Assembly: GCA_958296285.1 (NCBI GenBank) | Contig: OY282459.1 | Location: 694,367-758,366 of the forward strand | Source: an uncultured Alphaproteobacteria bacterium | Lineage (GTDB): Bacteria > Pseudomonadota > Alphaproteobacteria > JAPOUT01 > G958296285 | Direction: 5' to 3' | Length of the DNA: 64,000 nucleotides | Part shown: positions 50,179 through 58,581 of the stretch, piece after piece | Position numbering within the stretch: the first letter of the stretch is position 1 | How the letters are laid out: every line of letters begins with the position of its first letter | The notes under the pieces: generated by a model | Databases searched by the model: none | Seen by the model: the letters and a program-made list of their open reading frames with translations, nothing else | What the model was told of the DNA's origin: nothing | Made by a program: the position numbers and the translations under genes

Positions 50179-50218
50179 TTGGCGTTGGAGGTTTGGGCGG
50201 TCTGACTTTCTCCCGTGA

Positions 50219-50356
50219 AGGGGGGTTTGGGGGGCTAGCCCCCCAAAAAAGAAGGGGGGATCGGGGGGAATCCCCCCGAATAGTCGGCGGGCGTGGCGCA
50301 ACGAAGCCGAGCGTAGCCACTCGTGGCGTAGCGAGGCGAGAAGCCCGCCGACATCC
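50219..50356. repeat. G6/C6 modular palindromic element, copy 3
   Basis: Palindromic GGGGGGCTAGCCCCCC (50229-50244, flanked by TTT/AAA), TCGGGGGG-AAT-CCCCCCGA (50261-50279), then GTCGGCGGGC...GCCCGCCGAC (50283-50352) enclosing GCAACGAAGCCGAGCGTAGC as in copy 2. The right-hand long-stem module is missing. The remaining gap to 50502 is A/C-rich with no gene that I can support. Confidence 0.9.
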
Positions 50357-50502
50357 CCTACTTGTTAGCAATATGAAAAACTTATGCCCCCTCCTGTGCC
50401 ACGGGCTTAAAAATAGAACATAAAGGGAACATGATTCATATCATAGTCCCTTGACTAATGAACCACATACGATAAAATCCCCACAGGGAACCGCTCATCA
50501 TC

Positions 50503-51015
50503 ATGCCTCGCCAACACCCATACACGCCTTTAGCTGTCGCCAACACCTTCATCAAGAAAAAGGAGTGGGGGCAAAGTGTGGCTGTTGAGCATCTAAAGCT
50601 TCAGAAGCTCGTTTACTTTTCTCATGGCTACTCGCTCGCGCTATGGGACAAGAGCATTGTGAGTGAAAGACCGCAGGTCTGGCGTTATGGTCCTGTTTTT
50701 GAAACTCTTTATGATGTTCTTCGGGATTTTGGGAGAGGGAGAATTGAATCTCCGCAACCTTACTTCTATCCACAGGAGCAGCTGGAAATGGTTGATGAGA
50801 ATGATAAAAAAGCCAACGACATTCTCTTTAAAGTGTGGGAGAGGTATGGTCATGAGCATTCTTTTCGTCTTTCGGCGATGACGCATAAGCCAGGGTCTCC
50901 GTGGCATAAATGCGCGGAAGCTCATAATTTCCGTGTTCCCCGTCATCTTGAGATTCCTGACTCCTTCATAAAGGAGGAGTTTGAACGTATTTTGCAACGT
51001 AAGAGCAATCTTTAG
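50503..51015 (+). CDS. Panacea-domain (DUF4065) putative antitoxin
   Basis: 170 residues. The Panacea/SocA-like fold is seen in LAVANTFIKK, VEHLKLQKLVYFSHGYSLAL, QVWRYGPVFETLYDVLRDFG and the C-terminal SAMTHKPGSPWHKCAE. Panacea proteins are the antitoxins of PanAT systems and of several phage-linked modules, with very diverse toxins. The gene is followed after 5 bases by a small membrane protein. Codon use and base composition differ from the core genes, suggesting transfer. Confidence 0.88.
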   Translation: MPRQHPYTPLAVANTFIKKKEWGQSVAVEHLKLQKLVYFSHGYSLALWDKSIVSERPQVWRYGPVFETLYDVLRDFGRGRIESPQPYFYPQEQLEMVDENDKKANDILFKVWERYGHEHSFRLSAMTHKPGSPWHKCAEAHNFRVPRHLEIPDSFIKEEFERILQRKSNL

Positions 51016-51020
51016 GATCC

Positions 51021-51353
51021 GTGGTGAACGACACGCAACAGAACGATAAAATACAAATCGCCAAAATACCGACTGGGGAAAAGGAGGCAGAAGCTCTCGA
51101 ACCCGGTGGGAAATATTCCAAAACTATTCTGGAGGGTAAAGTTGATGATGCTGAAAAGAAGATCGGTTTCATCATAAAGGATATTGAGTTTATTCGAAAA
51201 GAAAATGAAAGGGTTTGGGCTTTGGTGTCTTTTACTGTGATCGGCATTGTGGCAGGCACGGTTGTTGTTATTCTGACTGCTACTCTAGGCGTTGTCATTG
51301 ATTTTATTGCGAGAATAGTTGATTATTTCTTCGGCCCTTCTTTAATCTTCTAA
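51021..51353 (+). CDS. Small single-TM protein, candidate Panacea-paired toxin
   Basis: 110 residues starting with GTG (51021 or 51024), 5 bases after the Panacea gene. A charged N-terminal half with a helical segment (AEKKIGFIIKDIEFIRKENE) leads into a long TM helix at ~66-93 and an amphipathic end (IARIVDYFFGPSLIF). No family recognised. Membrane-active toxins are known partners of Panacea antitoxins, so a toxin role is inferred from context only. It overlaps the convergent pseudogene by 12 bases. Confidence 0.65.
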   Translation: MVNDTQQNDKIQIAKIPTGEKEAEALEPGGKYSKTILEGKVDDAEKKIGFIIKDIEFIRKENERVWALVSFTVIGIVAGTVVVILTATLGVVIDFIARIVDYFFGPSLIF

Positions 51354-51805
51354 ACGCTTCGTGGTGGAATTTATGAACTCCGCGAGAAAAGATTTGCGGG
51401 CGTAGAAGGCTCTTGAGGTAGAGCCGTGTCCGCGTCCCTTCGTGCGAGGCTGGATATAAACGCCCATCTCGCTTTTTAGAGCATCAAAACCCCGCTTCGG
51501 ATCAAGAAGCGTCTCGCGGACAAGATCATAATCCGCCTTAACCGCATCATAGATTTCGCCGTCAAGCTCCACAGTCTCTACAGAATGCAGGTAAGTCGGC
51601 TCTTTGACATTCGCCCCGACAGTCCGCGCGACAAGAATGATCCTGCGTAATTTCGTGAAGAGGTGGCTATCCTCAAACGGCTTTTGGCTGACCTCTACGG
51701 GATCAATCATCGTGATCGCCATCGTTTCTTTGATAACCAAATTGCCGTTTTTCAGATATTTTAACGGAAAGCTCTTGAGTTCCCAAGAGCCAAGATTGGG
51801 AGATG
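51342..51805 (-). pseudogene. 5'-truncated MutH/Sau3AI-type nuclease
   Basis: The frame reads, from upstream, LGSWELKSFPLKYLKNGN, then TMAITMIDPVEVSQKPFEDS, LFTKLRRIILVAR and, at the end, QPRTKGRGHGSTSRAFYARK. The WELK (ExK of the PD-(D/E)XK core), the S-LFTKL segment and the RxFYxRKSF ending match the MutH/Sau3AI family. The upstream half, with the catalytic Asp, and any start codon are missing: the frame runs without ATG into element remnant DNA (51810-51846). A TTG at 51740 would start after ELK. It is therefore probably a dead fragment cut at the remnant. Confidence 0.75.
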
Positions 51806-51809
51806 AGAG

Positions 51810-51846
51810 GTGCGAAGCCCGCCGGCCTCCCCTGCTCGCATGAGCT
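51810..51846. repeat. Remnant of the G6/C6 modular element
   Basis: GCGAAGCCCGCCGG and then CCCCTGCTCGCATGAGCT; the latter matches CCCCTGCTCGCAAGAGCT of copy 1 at 17 of 18 positions, and the former the right arm of the shared stem. It marks the breakpoint of the MutH-like gene. Confidence 0.7.
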
Positions 51847-51931
51847 TAAAAAGTTGACACGGACTAGATTTTATTAGGGAATCTTAACAGAACGAATCAC
51901 TAACCTACGCTCTTAAGGAGAAACAAGAACC

Positions 51932-52666
51932 GTGTCTGCAAAGATAAACAAATCTTTTTGGACTCCAATATCCATGAATCAAAATCATCTAGAGAACCTG
52001 GTTCGGATTGTTGAGAGAAAAACTAAAGTTAAGGCCGAAGTGAGTTTTTCTACCAAAGGAGGATTGACATCTGACAGTGCTTCTCCTTCTGATCTATTCA
52101 AGGAAAAAAACCTCTATCACGATTTAGTGGAAACGATTGAAATCAGACGCTGGGGTAAGAATGACTCTGGTTGGGATGTTGATCTTTCTTTTACTCGAGA
52201 TGGTTCAGGTTACGACAATATATCTTTACGTATTGAAGCAGATTCGAGGGAAAAAATCAGAATCATAGAAACCGAGATCATGGAAGAAATCCAATCTATG
52301 AATCCTCCTCTATATTCGTGGGTCTATTCTTATTCTAAGGTTCTGAAGTGGTTTTATTATACCATCACACTTGGCGGTGGTTTCATGGTTCTCCGTTTTT
52401 GGGTTGCTCCACTCGTGAAGGCAGGGGAAATTTCTGAAGATGTATTTCTCTCGTTGCTTCTACTCTGGTTTCCTTCACCTTGGTTGCTCTTTCTTTCTTT
52501 AAGTGCACTGTTTAATCGTTTTGTTTATGAAACGGGTGTGTTTCAGATTGGAAGGGTATGGGAACTGCATAAAATAGCTATGCGGTTTTTGAGTGTGCTT
52601 ATTTTAATGGCAGCATCTTCTATTATAGGCTTATTGTTCTTATTGTTAAGGGCTTGGCTTTTATAA
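51932..52666 (+). CDS. Hypothetical membrane protein of the accessory island
   Basis: 244 residues from a GTG start with AAGGAG 11 bases upstream. A soluble N-terminal ~140 residues (WDVDLSFTRDGSGYDNISLR) is followed by about three TM helices (WFYYTITLGGGFMVLRFW, FLSLLLLWFPSPWLLFLSLS, LSVLILMAASSIIGLLFLLL). Not recognised. It is distinctly AT-rich compared with the core chromosome, so probably acquired. Confidence 0.75.
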   Translation: MSAKINKSFWTPISMNQNHLENLVRIVERKTKVKAEVSFSTKGGLTSDSASPSDLFKEKNLYHDLVETIEIRRWGKNDSGWDVDLSFTRDGSGYDNISLRIEADSREKIRIIETEIMEEIQSMNPPLYSWVYSYSKVLKWFYYTITLGGGFMVLRFWVAPLVKAGEISEDVFLSLLLLWFPSPWLLFLSLSALFNRFVYETGVFQIGRVWELHKIAMRFLSVLILMAASSIIGLLFLLLRAWLL

Positions 52667-52715
52667 GTCGCCTGTTAGATATAGCCCTTGCTAGCAAGGC
52701 GCTGGAGCTCTCACC

Positions 52716-53006
52716 ATGAATAACCCGCAGGATAGACTCAAGGAAATTCTTGCTCGCGCACGGATGGAAAATGAAGTCCGGCGGTTGCTTTTGGATTACC
52801 AAGAGAAAAAAGAGTTGAGCTCAGAGGACATGCTTAATGTGATTGCGTCTAGCCTCGCGTCGCAGATTTTTAAAATTATCGCGGAAGAACATGGCGAAGA
52901 TGCATGGAAAAAGGTCTCTCAATTTAGAAAACGGCTGAATGATGAAGTCCAGTGTTGGACAGATGAAACCCTCATCAACTTCAGCAAAGGACCCATAGAC
53001 GATTAA
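52716..53006 (+). CDS. Hypothetical 96-residue soluble protein
   Basis: Acidic and helical, no TM or signal; RLKEILARARMENEVRRLLL, SSEDMLNVIASSLASQIFKI. Follows the membrane protein gene by 49 bases on the same strand. Family unknown. No strong ribosome site is visible, though the composition and position suggest a real small gene. Confidence 0.6.
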   Translation: MNNPQDRLKEILARARMENEVRRLLLDYQEKKELSSEDMLNVIASSLASQIFKIIAEEHGEDAWKKVSQFRKRLNDEVQCWTDETLINFSKGPIDD

Positions 53007-53032
53007 AGCTCCCTCCCAAAAGGGACGACCCG

Positions 53033-53245
53033 TCAAGGTTCGAGCGGCTCAAAGTAATCCGTCTCTATGATTCCCGTGCCGATCATCTTACGGCATAAAT
53101 CAGGGCGCTCGGCAAGCGCTTCTTCCAAGCACTCCCGCATAAGCTCTGCATCTTCGGGCCACTCGCTCTTGCCGTTCCATTCATCGGATATGCGAAGGGC
53201 AATCGCGCTCGCCCAATCTTTTATTGTTGGTTCTGAATTCGCCAT
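53033..53245 (-). CDS. Hypothetical 70-residue protein after the HNH gene
   Basis: MANSEPTIKDWASAIALRIS... is helical and acidic with no recognisable domain. Its first 25 bases overlap the end of the HNH nuclease gene on the same strand, so the two could form an operon in which this is an accessory or immunity partner (inference). Confidence 0.6.
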   Translation of the reverse strand: MANSEPTIKDWASAIALRISDEWNGKSEWPEDAELMRECLEEALAERPDLCRKMIGTGIIETDYFEPLEP

Positions 53246-53838
53246 GATGTCTCCTTCTCAAGATATTGTTTGACGGAAAGGCGCGTTTCCGCGTCTGCAA
53301 AATGCGCCATGCGGTGATGGTGGGCGCACAGAACGGATAAATTCCAAAGGGCATTCTCTCCTCCATCGCACATAGGGAGAATGTGATGAACCTCTATGTA
53401 GGGTGTCCCATCTTGCTTGAGAAAACCGTTATCGCACTTTTTGAACATGCAATCATGCCCAAAAGCCTCTCTCGCCCTTTTCGCCCACCCGGTGCTTCTG
53501 ACATAGGTTTCAATAAGATGCTCCCGCCTTTGCGGCGTCTCCCTCGTTAAATCAATGGTTTTCGTTTCTTCTATTTCAGAAGCAAGCATTTCAATGCCTC
53601 TGAGCGTGTAATTCCCCCGATTGCCCAAGAAGGTGATAAATCCTTCATCTCTCAATATCTGCAATTGCTGTCGGACTTTCTCTCGCCTGTGCTTGTTGTC
53701 GGGATTGAAATCGTGAATTGGCTGCTCCTTGCTACTATAGAAATCATCCATGCTAAAGGTGCGAGAGCCTTGCTCGTTGCAAAAATCAACGACCTGCTGG
53801 CGAACGAACTCCTTCCAAGTTGTTTCGTCTGATGTCAT
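53221..53838 (-). CDS. HNH endonuclease with Dam-replacing-type winged helix
   Basis: 205 residues from ATG 53838 (AGAGGAAA upstream). Residues ~5-80 match the winged-helix of Dam-replacing/DpnI-type enzymes (REKVRQQLQILRDEGFITFL, GNRGNYTLRG). Residues 130-180 are an HNH fold: Cys pair C130/C135, H151-H152 (YIEVHHILP), N166, C171 and H174-H175. Predicted to cut DNA, possibly methylated or modified DNA, given the reader-like winged helix. No methylase is adjacent. An open frame continues to 53928. Confidence 0.82.
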   Translation of the reverse strand: MTSDETTWKEFVRQQVVDFCNEQGSRTFSMDDFYSSKEQPIHDFNPDNKHRREKVRQQLQILRDEGFITFLGNRGNYTLRGIEMLASEIEETKTIDLTRETPQRREHLIETYVRSTGWAKRAREAFGHDCMFKKCDNGFLKQDGTPYIEVHHILPMCDGGENALWNLSVLCAHHHRMAHFADAETRLSVKQYLEKETSWRIQNQQ

Positions 53839-54091
53839 AGGGGTATTTCCTCTGTCATCGTGATATACCACATTTGACGCATCGCCGTTATAAAGCCTGA
53901 TGTTTCTCGCCGCGAAGCGCGACTTCACCTACGCCTGCCTGACATGCTCGCCCCAAAAGACTGATTCGGAGCGATCCTATGATCAGATCCGCCAAAACAT
54001 CAAACGATCATTTCGCGTTAGGGGATGACAAGATTCGCGGAAGCGTGTAGAATCCCGCGAAATAAACATAAAAGAGACACGGAGACAAACG

Positions 54092-54304
54092 ATGAGCTTC
54101 GCGCGAGTCTATCACGCCCTAGTGGAAGCAGGCGCCTCGCCCCAAGCCGCCACAGACGCTATGGAAGCTCTTGAAGAAAGCCAAGACGAGCCTTGGAAGC
54201 GCCGCGTAGAAGCGGATATCAAACTTCTGAAATGGATGCTCGGCGCGAATATCGCTCTCACATCCGGAATCGGATTGGCGCTCTTACGTATCCTCGCTGC
54301 GTGA
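54092..54304 (+). CDS. Short CCDC90/DUF1640-like protein
   Basis: 70 residues: MSFARVYHALVEAGASPQAA and TDAMEALEESQDEPW match the N-terminal helical module of the 49786 gene, and IKLLKWMLGANIALTSGIGL matches its TM tail, with the coiled coil nearly deleted. ACGGAGAC lies upstream. Confidence 0.75.
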   Translation: MSFARVYHALVEAGASPQAATDAMEALEESQDEPWKRRVEADIKLLKWMLGANIALTSGIGLALLRILAA

Positions 54305-54333
54305 AACCTCGCGCGGCGGGAAGTCGTCTAGAC

Positions 54334-54546
54334 TCACCCCGACAAGGTGGAGAGAATCCGCAGAATCGCAAAAATCCCCCAAACCGTAAACGCCGCCAAC
54401 GCCGCCGTGAGAGCCATATGCGCCCCAACCATCCATTTGAGAATCTGGATGTCCGCATGCAAGTCCTTGAGGCTCAAACTCATGCGTTTAATATCAGACT
54501 CCACGCGCCGCTTTTCCTCTCGCCAATTTTTTAAAGACACGCCCAT
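54334..54546 (-). CDS. CCDC90/DUF1640-like C-terminal protein or fragment
   Basis: 70 residues; SLKDLHADIQILKWMVGAHM and a following TM helix (ALTAALAAFTVWGIFAIL) match the tails of the 54092 and 49786 products. The usual N-terminal module is missing and no good ribosome site precedes ATG 54546, so it may be a truncated copy. Convergent with the 54092 gene, 29 bases apart. Confidence 0.55.
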   Translation of the reverse strand: MGVSLKNWREEKRRVESDIKRMSLSLKDLHADIQILKWMVGAHMALTAALAAFTVWGIFAILRILSTLSG

Positions 54547-54673
54547 TCTAATCCATCGCCAATGAAAAGGATCGCCCCCTCGCCCCCAAACCTTGCCTCT
54601 TCACAAGCACGTGATACAATCCGCTCTGCCATAAAACCCCAAACCCCCAAACCCCAAACGCCGAGACGAAACC

Positions 54674-55972
54674 ATGTCCAATCGTAAATCCCAACATCCC
54701 GAAACCATCCTCCTCCACGAAGGATGGCGCGCCGACCCCAATACCACATCCGTCGCGCCTCCCATCCATCAAACCACCAGCTACCTCTTCCACAACACCA
54801 AACACGCCGCCTCGCTCTTCGCCCTCCAAGAACTCGGAAACATCTACACAAGAATCATGAACCCCACTTGCGACGTGCTGGAAAAACGCATCGCCGCGAT
54901 GGAAGGCGGCTCCGCCGCGCTGGCGCTCGCCTCAGGGCAGGCGGCGTCCGCCTTCGCGCTCCAAAACCTCGCCCGCGCAGGCGAGAATGTCGTCTCATCC
55001 ACAGACCTCTATGGCGGAACCTGGAACCTCTTCAACAACACCCTCCGAGACCAAGCCATAGACGTCCGATTCGTCAGCCCCGAAAACCCCGAAAACTTCG
55101 CCAACGCCTCAGACGATAAAACCCGAGCCTTCTACGCCGAAACCCTCCCCAATCCGAAACTGGAAGTCTTCCCCATCAAAGAGGTCGCCGAAATAGGACG
55201 CGCTCGCGGAATCCCCCTCATCATGGACAACACCGCCGCCCCAATCCTCTGCAAGCCCTTTGAGCATGGCGCCGCCATCATCGTCTATTCCACGACCAAA
55301 TATATCGGCGGACATGGGACATCCATCGGCGGCGTCCTCGTGGATGGCGGGAACTTCCCATGGGAGCGATTCAAAGAGCAGCAGCCCGCCATGCATCGCC
55401 CCGAGCCTTCCTATCACGGCGCGGTTTGGGTGGAAGCGGCGAAGCCTTTGGGGCCAATCGCCTATATTCTCAAGGCGCGGACGACTCTGCTGCGCGATTT
55501 GGGATCGGCGATGAGTCCCTTCAACGCCTTTCTTTTTCTGCAGGGCTTGGAGACGCTGCCCCTTCGCATGGAGCGTCATTGCGAGAATGCGGCGAAGGTC
55601 GCCGATTACCTCGCCGGGCATAAGAAGGTCTCGCGCGTCATTTTCCCGGGCGCGATGGAGGGCGAGGCTCGCGCCCGCGCCGACAGATATCTCAAGGGCG
55701 GCTATGGGGCGCTTGTCGGGTTTAATGTGGAGGGCGGCGCGGCGGCGGGTCGCGCTTTCATAGACGCGTTAGAGATGCATTATCATGTGGCGAATATCGG
55801 AGACGCTCGCTCTTTGGCGATTCATCCCGCCAGCACGACTCATAGCCAGCTATCGGCGGAGGAGCAGAAGCAGACGGGCGTGGATCCGGACTATGTTCGC
55901 TTGTCGGTGGGCTTGGAGCATATTGACGATATCATCGCCGATTTGGATCAGGCGTTGGCGAAGGCGAAATAA
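54674..55972 (+). CDS. metY: O-acetylhomoserine (thiol)-lyase / sulfhydrylase
   Basis: Cys/Met-metabolism PLP enzyme, 432 residues, probably making homocysteine from O-acetylhomoserine and sulfide. YTRIMNPTCDVLEKRIAAMEGG, the PLP lysine K209 in VYSTTKYIGGHG, and SLAIHPASTTHSQL fit the MetY subgroup. It is C/A-rich at the 5' end (27 C, 11 G, 15 A, 7 T in the 60 bases from 54721), fading along the gene. Threonine synthase at 3.2 kb is the other homoserine-derived step in the window. Confidence 0.93.
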   Translation: MSNRKSQHPETILLHEGWRADPNTTSVAPPIHQTTSYLFHNTKHAASLFALQELGNIYTRIMNPTCDVLEKRIAAMEGGSAALALASGQAASAFALQNLARAGENVVSSTDLYGGTWNLFNNTLRDQAIDVRFVSPENPENFANASDDKTRAFYAETLPNPKLEVFPIKEVAEIGRARGIPLIMDNTAAPILCKPFEHGAAIIVYSTTKYIGGHGTSIGGVLVDGGNFPWERFKEQQPAMHRPEPSYHGAVWVEAAKPLGPIAYILKARTTLLRDLGSAMSPFNAFLFLQGLETLPLRMERHCENAAKVADYLAGHKKVSRVIFPGAMEGEARARADRYLKGGYGALVGFNVEGGAAAGRAFIDALEMHYHVANIGDARSLAIHPASTTHSQLSAEEQKQTGVDPDYVRLSVGLEHIDDIIADLDQALAKAK

Positions 55973-55990
55973 GAGATGGGAGGGATCATC

Positions 55991-57049
55991 ATGTTTGAGA
56001 CCATGTGTCGCAATATCCTCATCGCCCTTCAGGGGCTGGCTTTTGTGTCGCTGTTCGCGATCTCTGCCCATGCCGAGGAGATTTCCCCCGGGGTCTTGCG
56101 AACGCCGGACTCGCGCTTTGAAAATTTGGCGGATTTTCCGTTTGAGCCCAACTACATGACGATTCAAGGAATGCGCGTGCATTACTTGGATGAAGGCCCG
56201 CGAGACGGCGCGCCGATATTTCTGCTGCACGGCGAGCCGACTTGGAGTTTCCTATTTCGGAAAATGATACCTGTTTTGACGCAGGCGGGTCATCGCGTCA
56301 TCGTTCCCGACATGGTCGGCTTCGGACGCTCCGACAAACATGCATCCAAAGACGCCTACAGTTATCAATATCATGTTGATGTGATGGGCGAATTGGTGAG
56401 CCGTCTTGATCTGAAGGAGGCGACATTTTTCGGTCAGGACTGGGGCGGGTTGATAGGGCTCAGAGTTGTCGCGGCTCAGCCGGATCGCTTCGCGCGGGTT
56501 GTGGTCTCCAACACGGGTTTGGTTTCGGCGTCGGGCATTCGCGCATGGCTGTCTTATCCGATTTTGAAACTCGTGGTTTGGTGGCACGGCGCGATGACGT
56601 TTGAGGAATTTCGCGCCGATCCGTCCTTTCCGCGCTGGATAGCCTATTCTTATTACGGCGAAGATCTGGCGGTCGGCGGGATCATGGAGGCTGTGGGAGG
56701 CATTTCGGACAAGCGTGTCATTGAGGCTTACGAGGCGCCCTTTCCTGATGCGCGATACAAGGCTGCGGCGCAGATTTTCCCTTATCTGATTCCTTCGCAG
56801 CTCAGTGAGAATGAGCGGGCTTGGCGCGAGGTTTTCGAGAAATGGGAGAAGCCTTTTCTTGTGGCTTTCACGGATGAGGATCCTGTTACGAGCGAGACCG
56901 ATCTTGCGCAACAATTTCGAGATCGCGTTCCCGGCGCTGTGAGCGTGACTATTAAGGGGGTTGGACATTTTGTCCAAGAGGAAGTTGGCGCTGATCTTGC
57001 GGCATTGATCAATGACTTTATCGCGGGGAGGCCGGTTGAAGGTTTCTGA
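55991..57049 (+). CDS. Exported haloalkane dehalogenase (HLD-I type)
   Basis: Hydrolyses carbon-halogen bonds. 352 residues from ATG 55991 (GGAGGG upstream). An N-terminal signal peptide (NILIALQGLAFVSLFAISAHAEE, predicted cut after AHA) is unusual for this mostly cytoplasmic family. Active site: oxyanion/acid region HGEPTWSFLFR, nucleophile D150 with halide-binding W151 (FGQDWGG), and His in GVGHFVQEE. An epoxide hydrolase is the main alternative. The 3' part is G/T-rich on the coding strand. Confidence 0.85.
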   Translation: MFETMCRNILIALQGLAFVSLFAISAHAEEISPGVLRTPDSRFENLADFPFEPNYMTIQGMRVHYLDEGPRDGAPIFLLHGEPTWSFLFRKMIPVLTQAGHRVIVPDMVGFGRSDKHASKDAYSYQYHVDVMGELVSRLDLKEATFFGQDWGGLIGLRVVAAQPDRFARVVVSNTGLVSASGIRAWLSYPILKLVVWWHGAMTFEEFRADPSFPRWIAYSYYGEDLAVGGIMEAVGGISDKRVIEAYEAPFPDARYKAAAQIFPYLIPSQLSENERAWREVFEKWEKPFLVAFTDEDPVTSETDLAQQFRDRVPGAVSVTIKGVGHFVQEEVGADLAALINDFIAGRPVEGF

Positions 57050-57186
57050 GCGATATGGACGAGGTTTTTGCCGATTGGGATCGGGCGTCAAAGTTAAAGA
57101 AGGCGAAATAGTCGCCCAAGAAAGTCGCGCCCTCGCCGCTTCTGCTATAATGTTGCGCAACGTAATAATGATTCGGAAAGCGGACC

Positions 57187-58581
57187 ATGGTTGCCAAAGA
57201 CTCAATCTTCGCCCTGAAGCCGAATGGCAAATCTCCGCCCTTCGCGCCAAAGCGCAAGAAAAAAAGAGACGGGAAGGAAATCCTCGCCCTCCTGCGAAAT
57301 CTGGGACGCATATCGGGAGATTTTGACGCGGCATGGGTCGTGGATTGCCTCTCCAGCGAGAGCAAGAATATCCGCTTGTGGTCGGCGAAAACGCTGGGCA
57401 AGCTGGAATCCCCCGAATATCTGGACATATTGCGGCAAACCGCCCGCCTTGACCCCTCCTCCGAAGTCAGACGAGAAGCCGTCTCCGCCATAGGCAGAAT
57501 GCGAAGCCCTCTTGCCATCGGCGTTTTGGGAGAGGCGCTCAAGGACGAAGACCCCAAAATCGTCTGTCAGGCGATAAGAGGGCTTCTTGTTTTCAAGAGC
57601 GATCCGCGCGTGAGGAAATCTCTCGTCTCGTTGGCGCGCCATGAAAATGAGATGGTCAAGGAGATCATCCAAAAGGAATATGCAGCGCCAAGCGCTGCTG
57701 TCCCAAAACAGCCGCACCCCGCCTCTGATGACGATCTCAAAAATGTCGTCGTCCTCGGCGATGTCCTTCGCGTCTTGGAGCATGTGCCGGAGGAGAGTTT
57801 TCATCTCACCTTCACCTCCCCTCCCTATTACAACGCCAGGGATTATTCCGTCTATTCCAGCTATCAAGCCTATCTCGGCTTTTTGGAGAAGGTTTTTCAG
57901 AGCGTCCATCAAAAAACGAAAGAGGGTCGCTTTTTGATCCTCAATACGTCTCCCGTCATCGTTCCGCGGATCAGCAGACAGCATTCCAGCCGCCGCTATC
58001 CGATCCCTTTTGACATCCATCCTCTCCTCGTCAAGATGGGCTGGGACTTCATAGACGACATCGTTTGGGCGAAGCCCGAATCCAGCGTCAAGAACAGAAA
58101 CGCCGGCTTCCTTCAGCACCGCAAGCCTTTGGGATACAAGCCCAACCCCCGAACCGAATATCTGATGGTCTATCGCAAGCGCACCGAGAAACTGATTGAT
58201 TGGAACATCAGGCAGTATGATTGGCGGACGATAAAGGACAGCAAAGTCGCGGACGGCTATGAGACCTCCAATGTTTGGGAGATTGATCCCACCCATGATC
58301 GCGTGCATTCGGCGGTTTTCCCTGCGGCTTTATGCAGGAGGGTCGTGGAATATTATTCTTATAAGGGCGATTTGCTCTTTGATCCCTTTGGCGGAAGCGG
58401 GACGTTCGGCAGGACGGCGAAAAGCTTGGACAGATATTTTTTCCTGACCGAGAAAAACGAGTCTTACTTTGACTATATGCAGAGTTTCTTGAGGAAGGGT
58501 CTGCCTTTTTCGGAAAGGGAGACGCGGTTTCTCTCGCTCAAAGAATTCGCGGCGCGGAAGAAAGGGCATGGCAAAACATGA
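57187..58581 (+). CDS. Type II DNA methyltransferase with HEAT-repeat N-terminus
   Basis: 464 residues. Residues ~30-165 are HEAT/Armadillo repeats (SKNIRLWSAKTLGKL, SEVRREAVSAIGRM, DPKIVCQAIRGLLV), followed by an N4-cytosine/N6-adenine methylase core: TSPPYYNARDY (210-220) and, later, DPFGGSGTFGRTA. The order is beta-class. TATAAT at 57147-57152 and GTTGCGCAAC lie in the short leader. It overlaps the restriction gene by 4 bases. The HEAT part may aid target binding or bridge the two enzymes. Confidence 0.9.
   Translation: MVAKDSIFALKPNGKSPPFAPKRKKKRDGKEILALLRNLGRISGDFDAAWVVDCLSSESKNIRLWSAKTLGKLESPEYLDILRQTARLDPSSEVRREAVSAIGRMRSPLAIGVLGEALKDEDPKIVCQAIRGLLVFKSDPRVRKSLVSLARHENEMVKEIIQKEYAAPSAAVPKQPHPASDDDLKNVVVLGDVLRVLEHVPEESFHLTFTSPPYYNARDYSVYSSYQAYLGFLEKVFQSVHQKTKEGRFLILNTSPVIVPRISRQHSSRRYPIPFDIHPLLVKMGWDFIDDIVWAKPESSVKNRNAGFLQHRKPLGYKPNPRTEYLMVYRKRTEKLIDWNIRQYDWRTIKDSKVADGYETSNVWEIDPTHDRVHSAVFPAALCRRVVEYYSYKGDLLFDPFGGSGTFGRTAKSLDRYFFLTEKNESYFDYMQSFLRKGLPFSERETRFLSLKEFAARKKGHGKT

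Noticed and set aside
51740-51740. TTG start for a complete 132-residue gene in the MutH-like frame
   Set aside because: The frame continues upstream through the catalytic ELK, so a start after it would discard the active site; a truncated pseudogene fits better.
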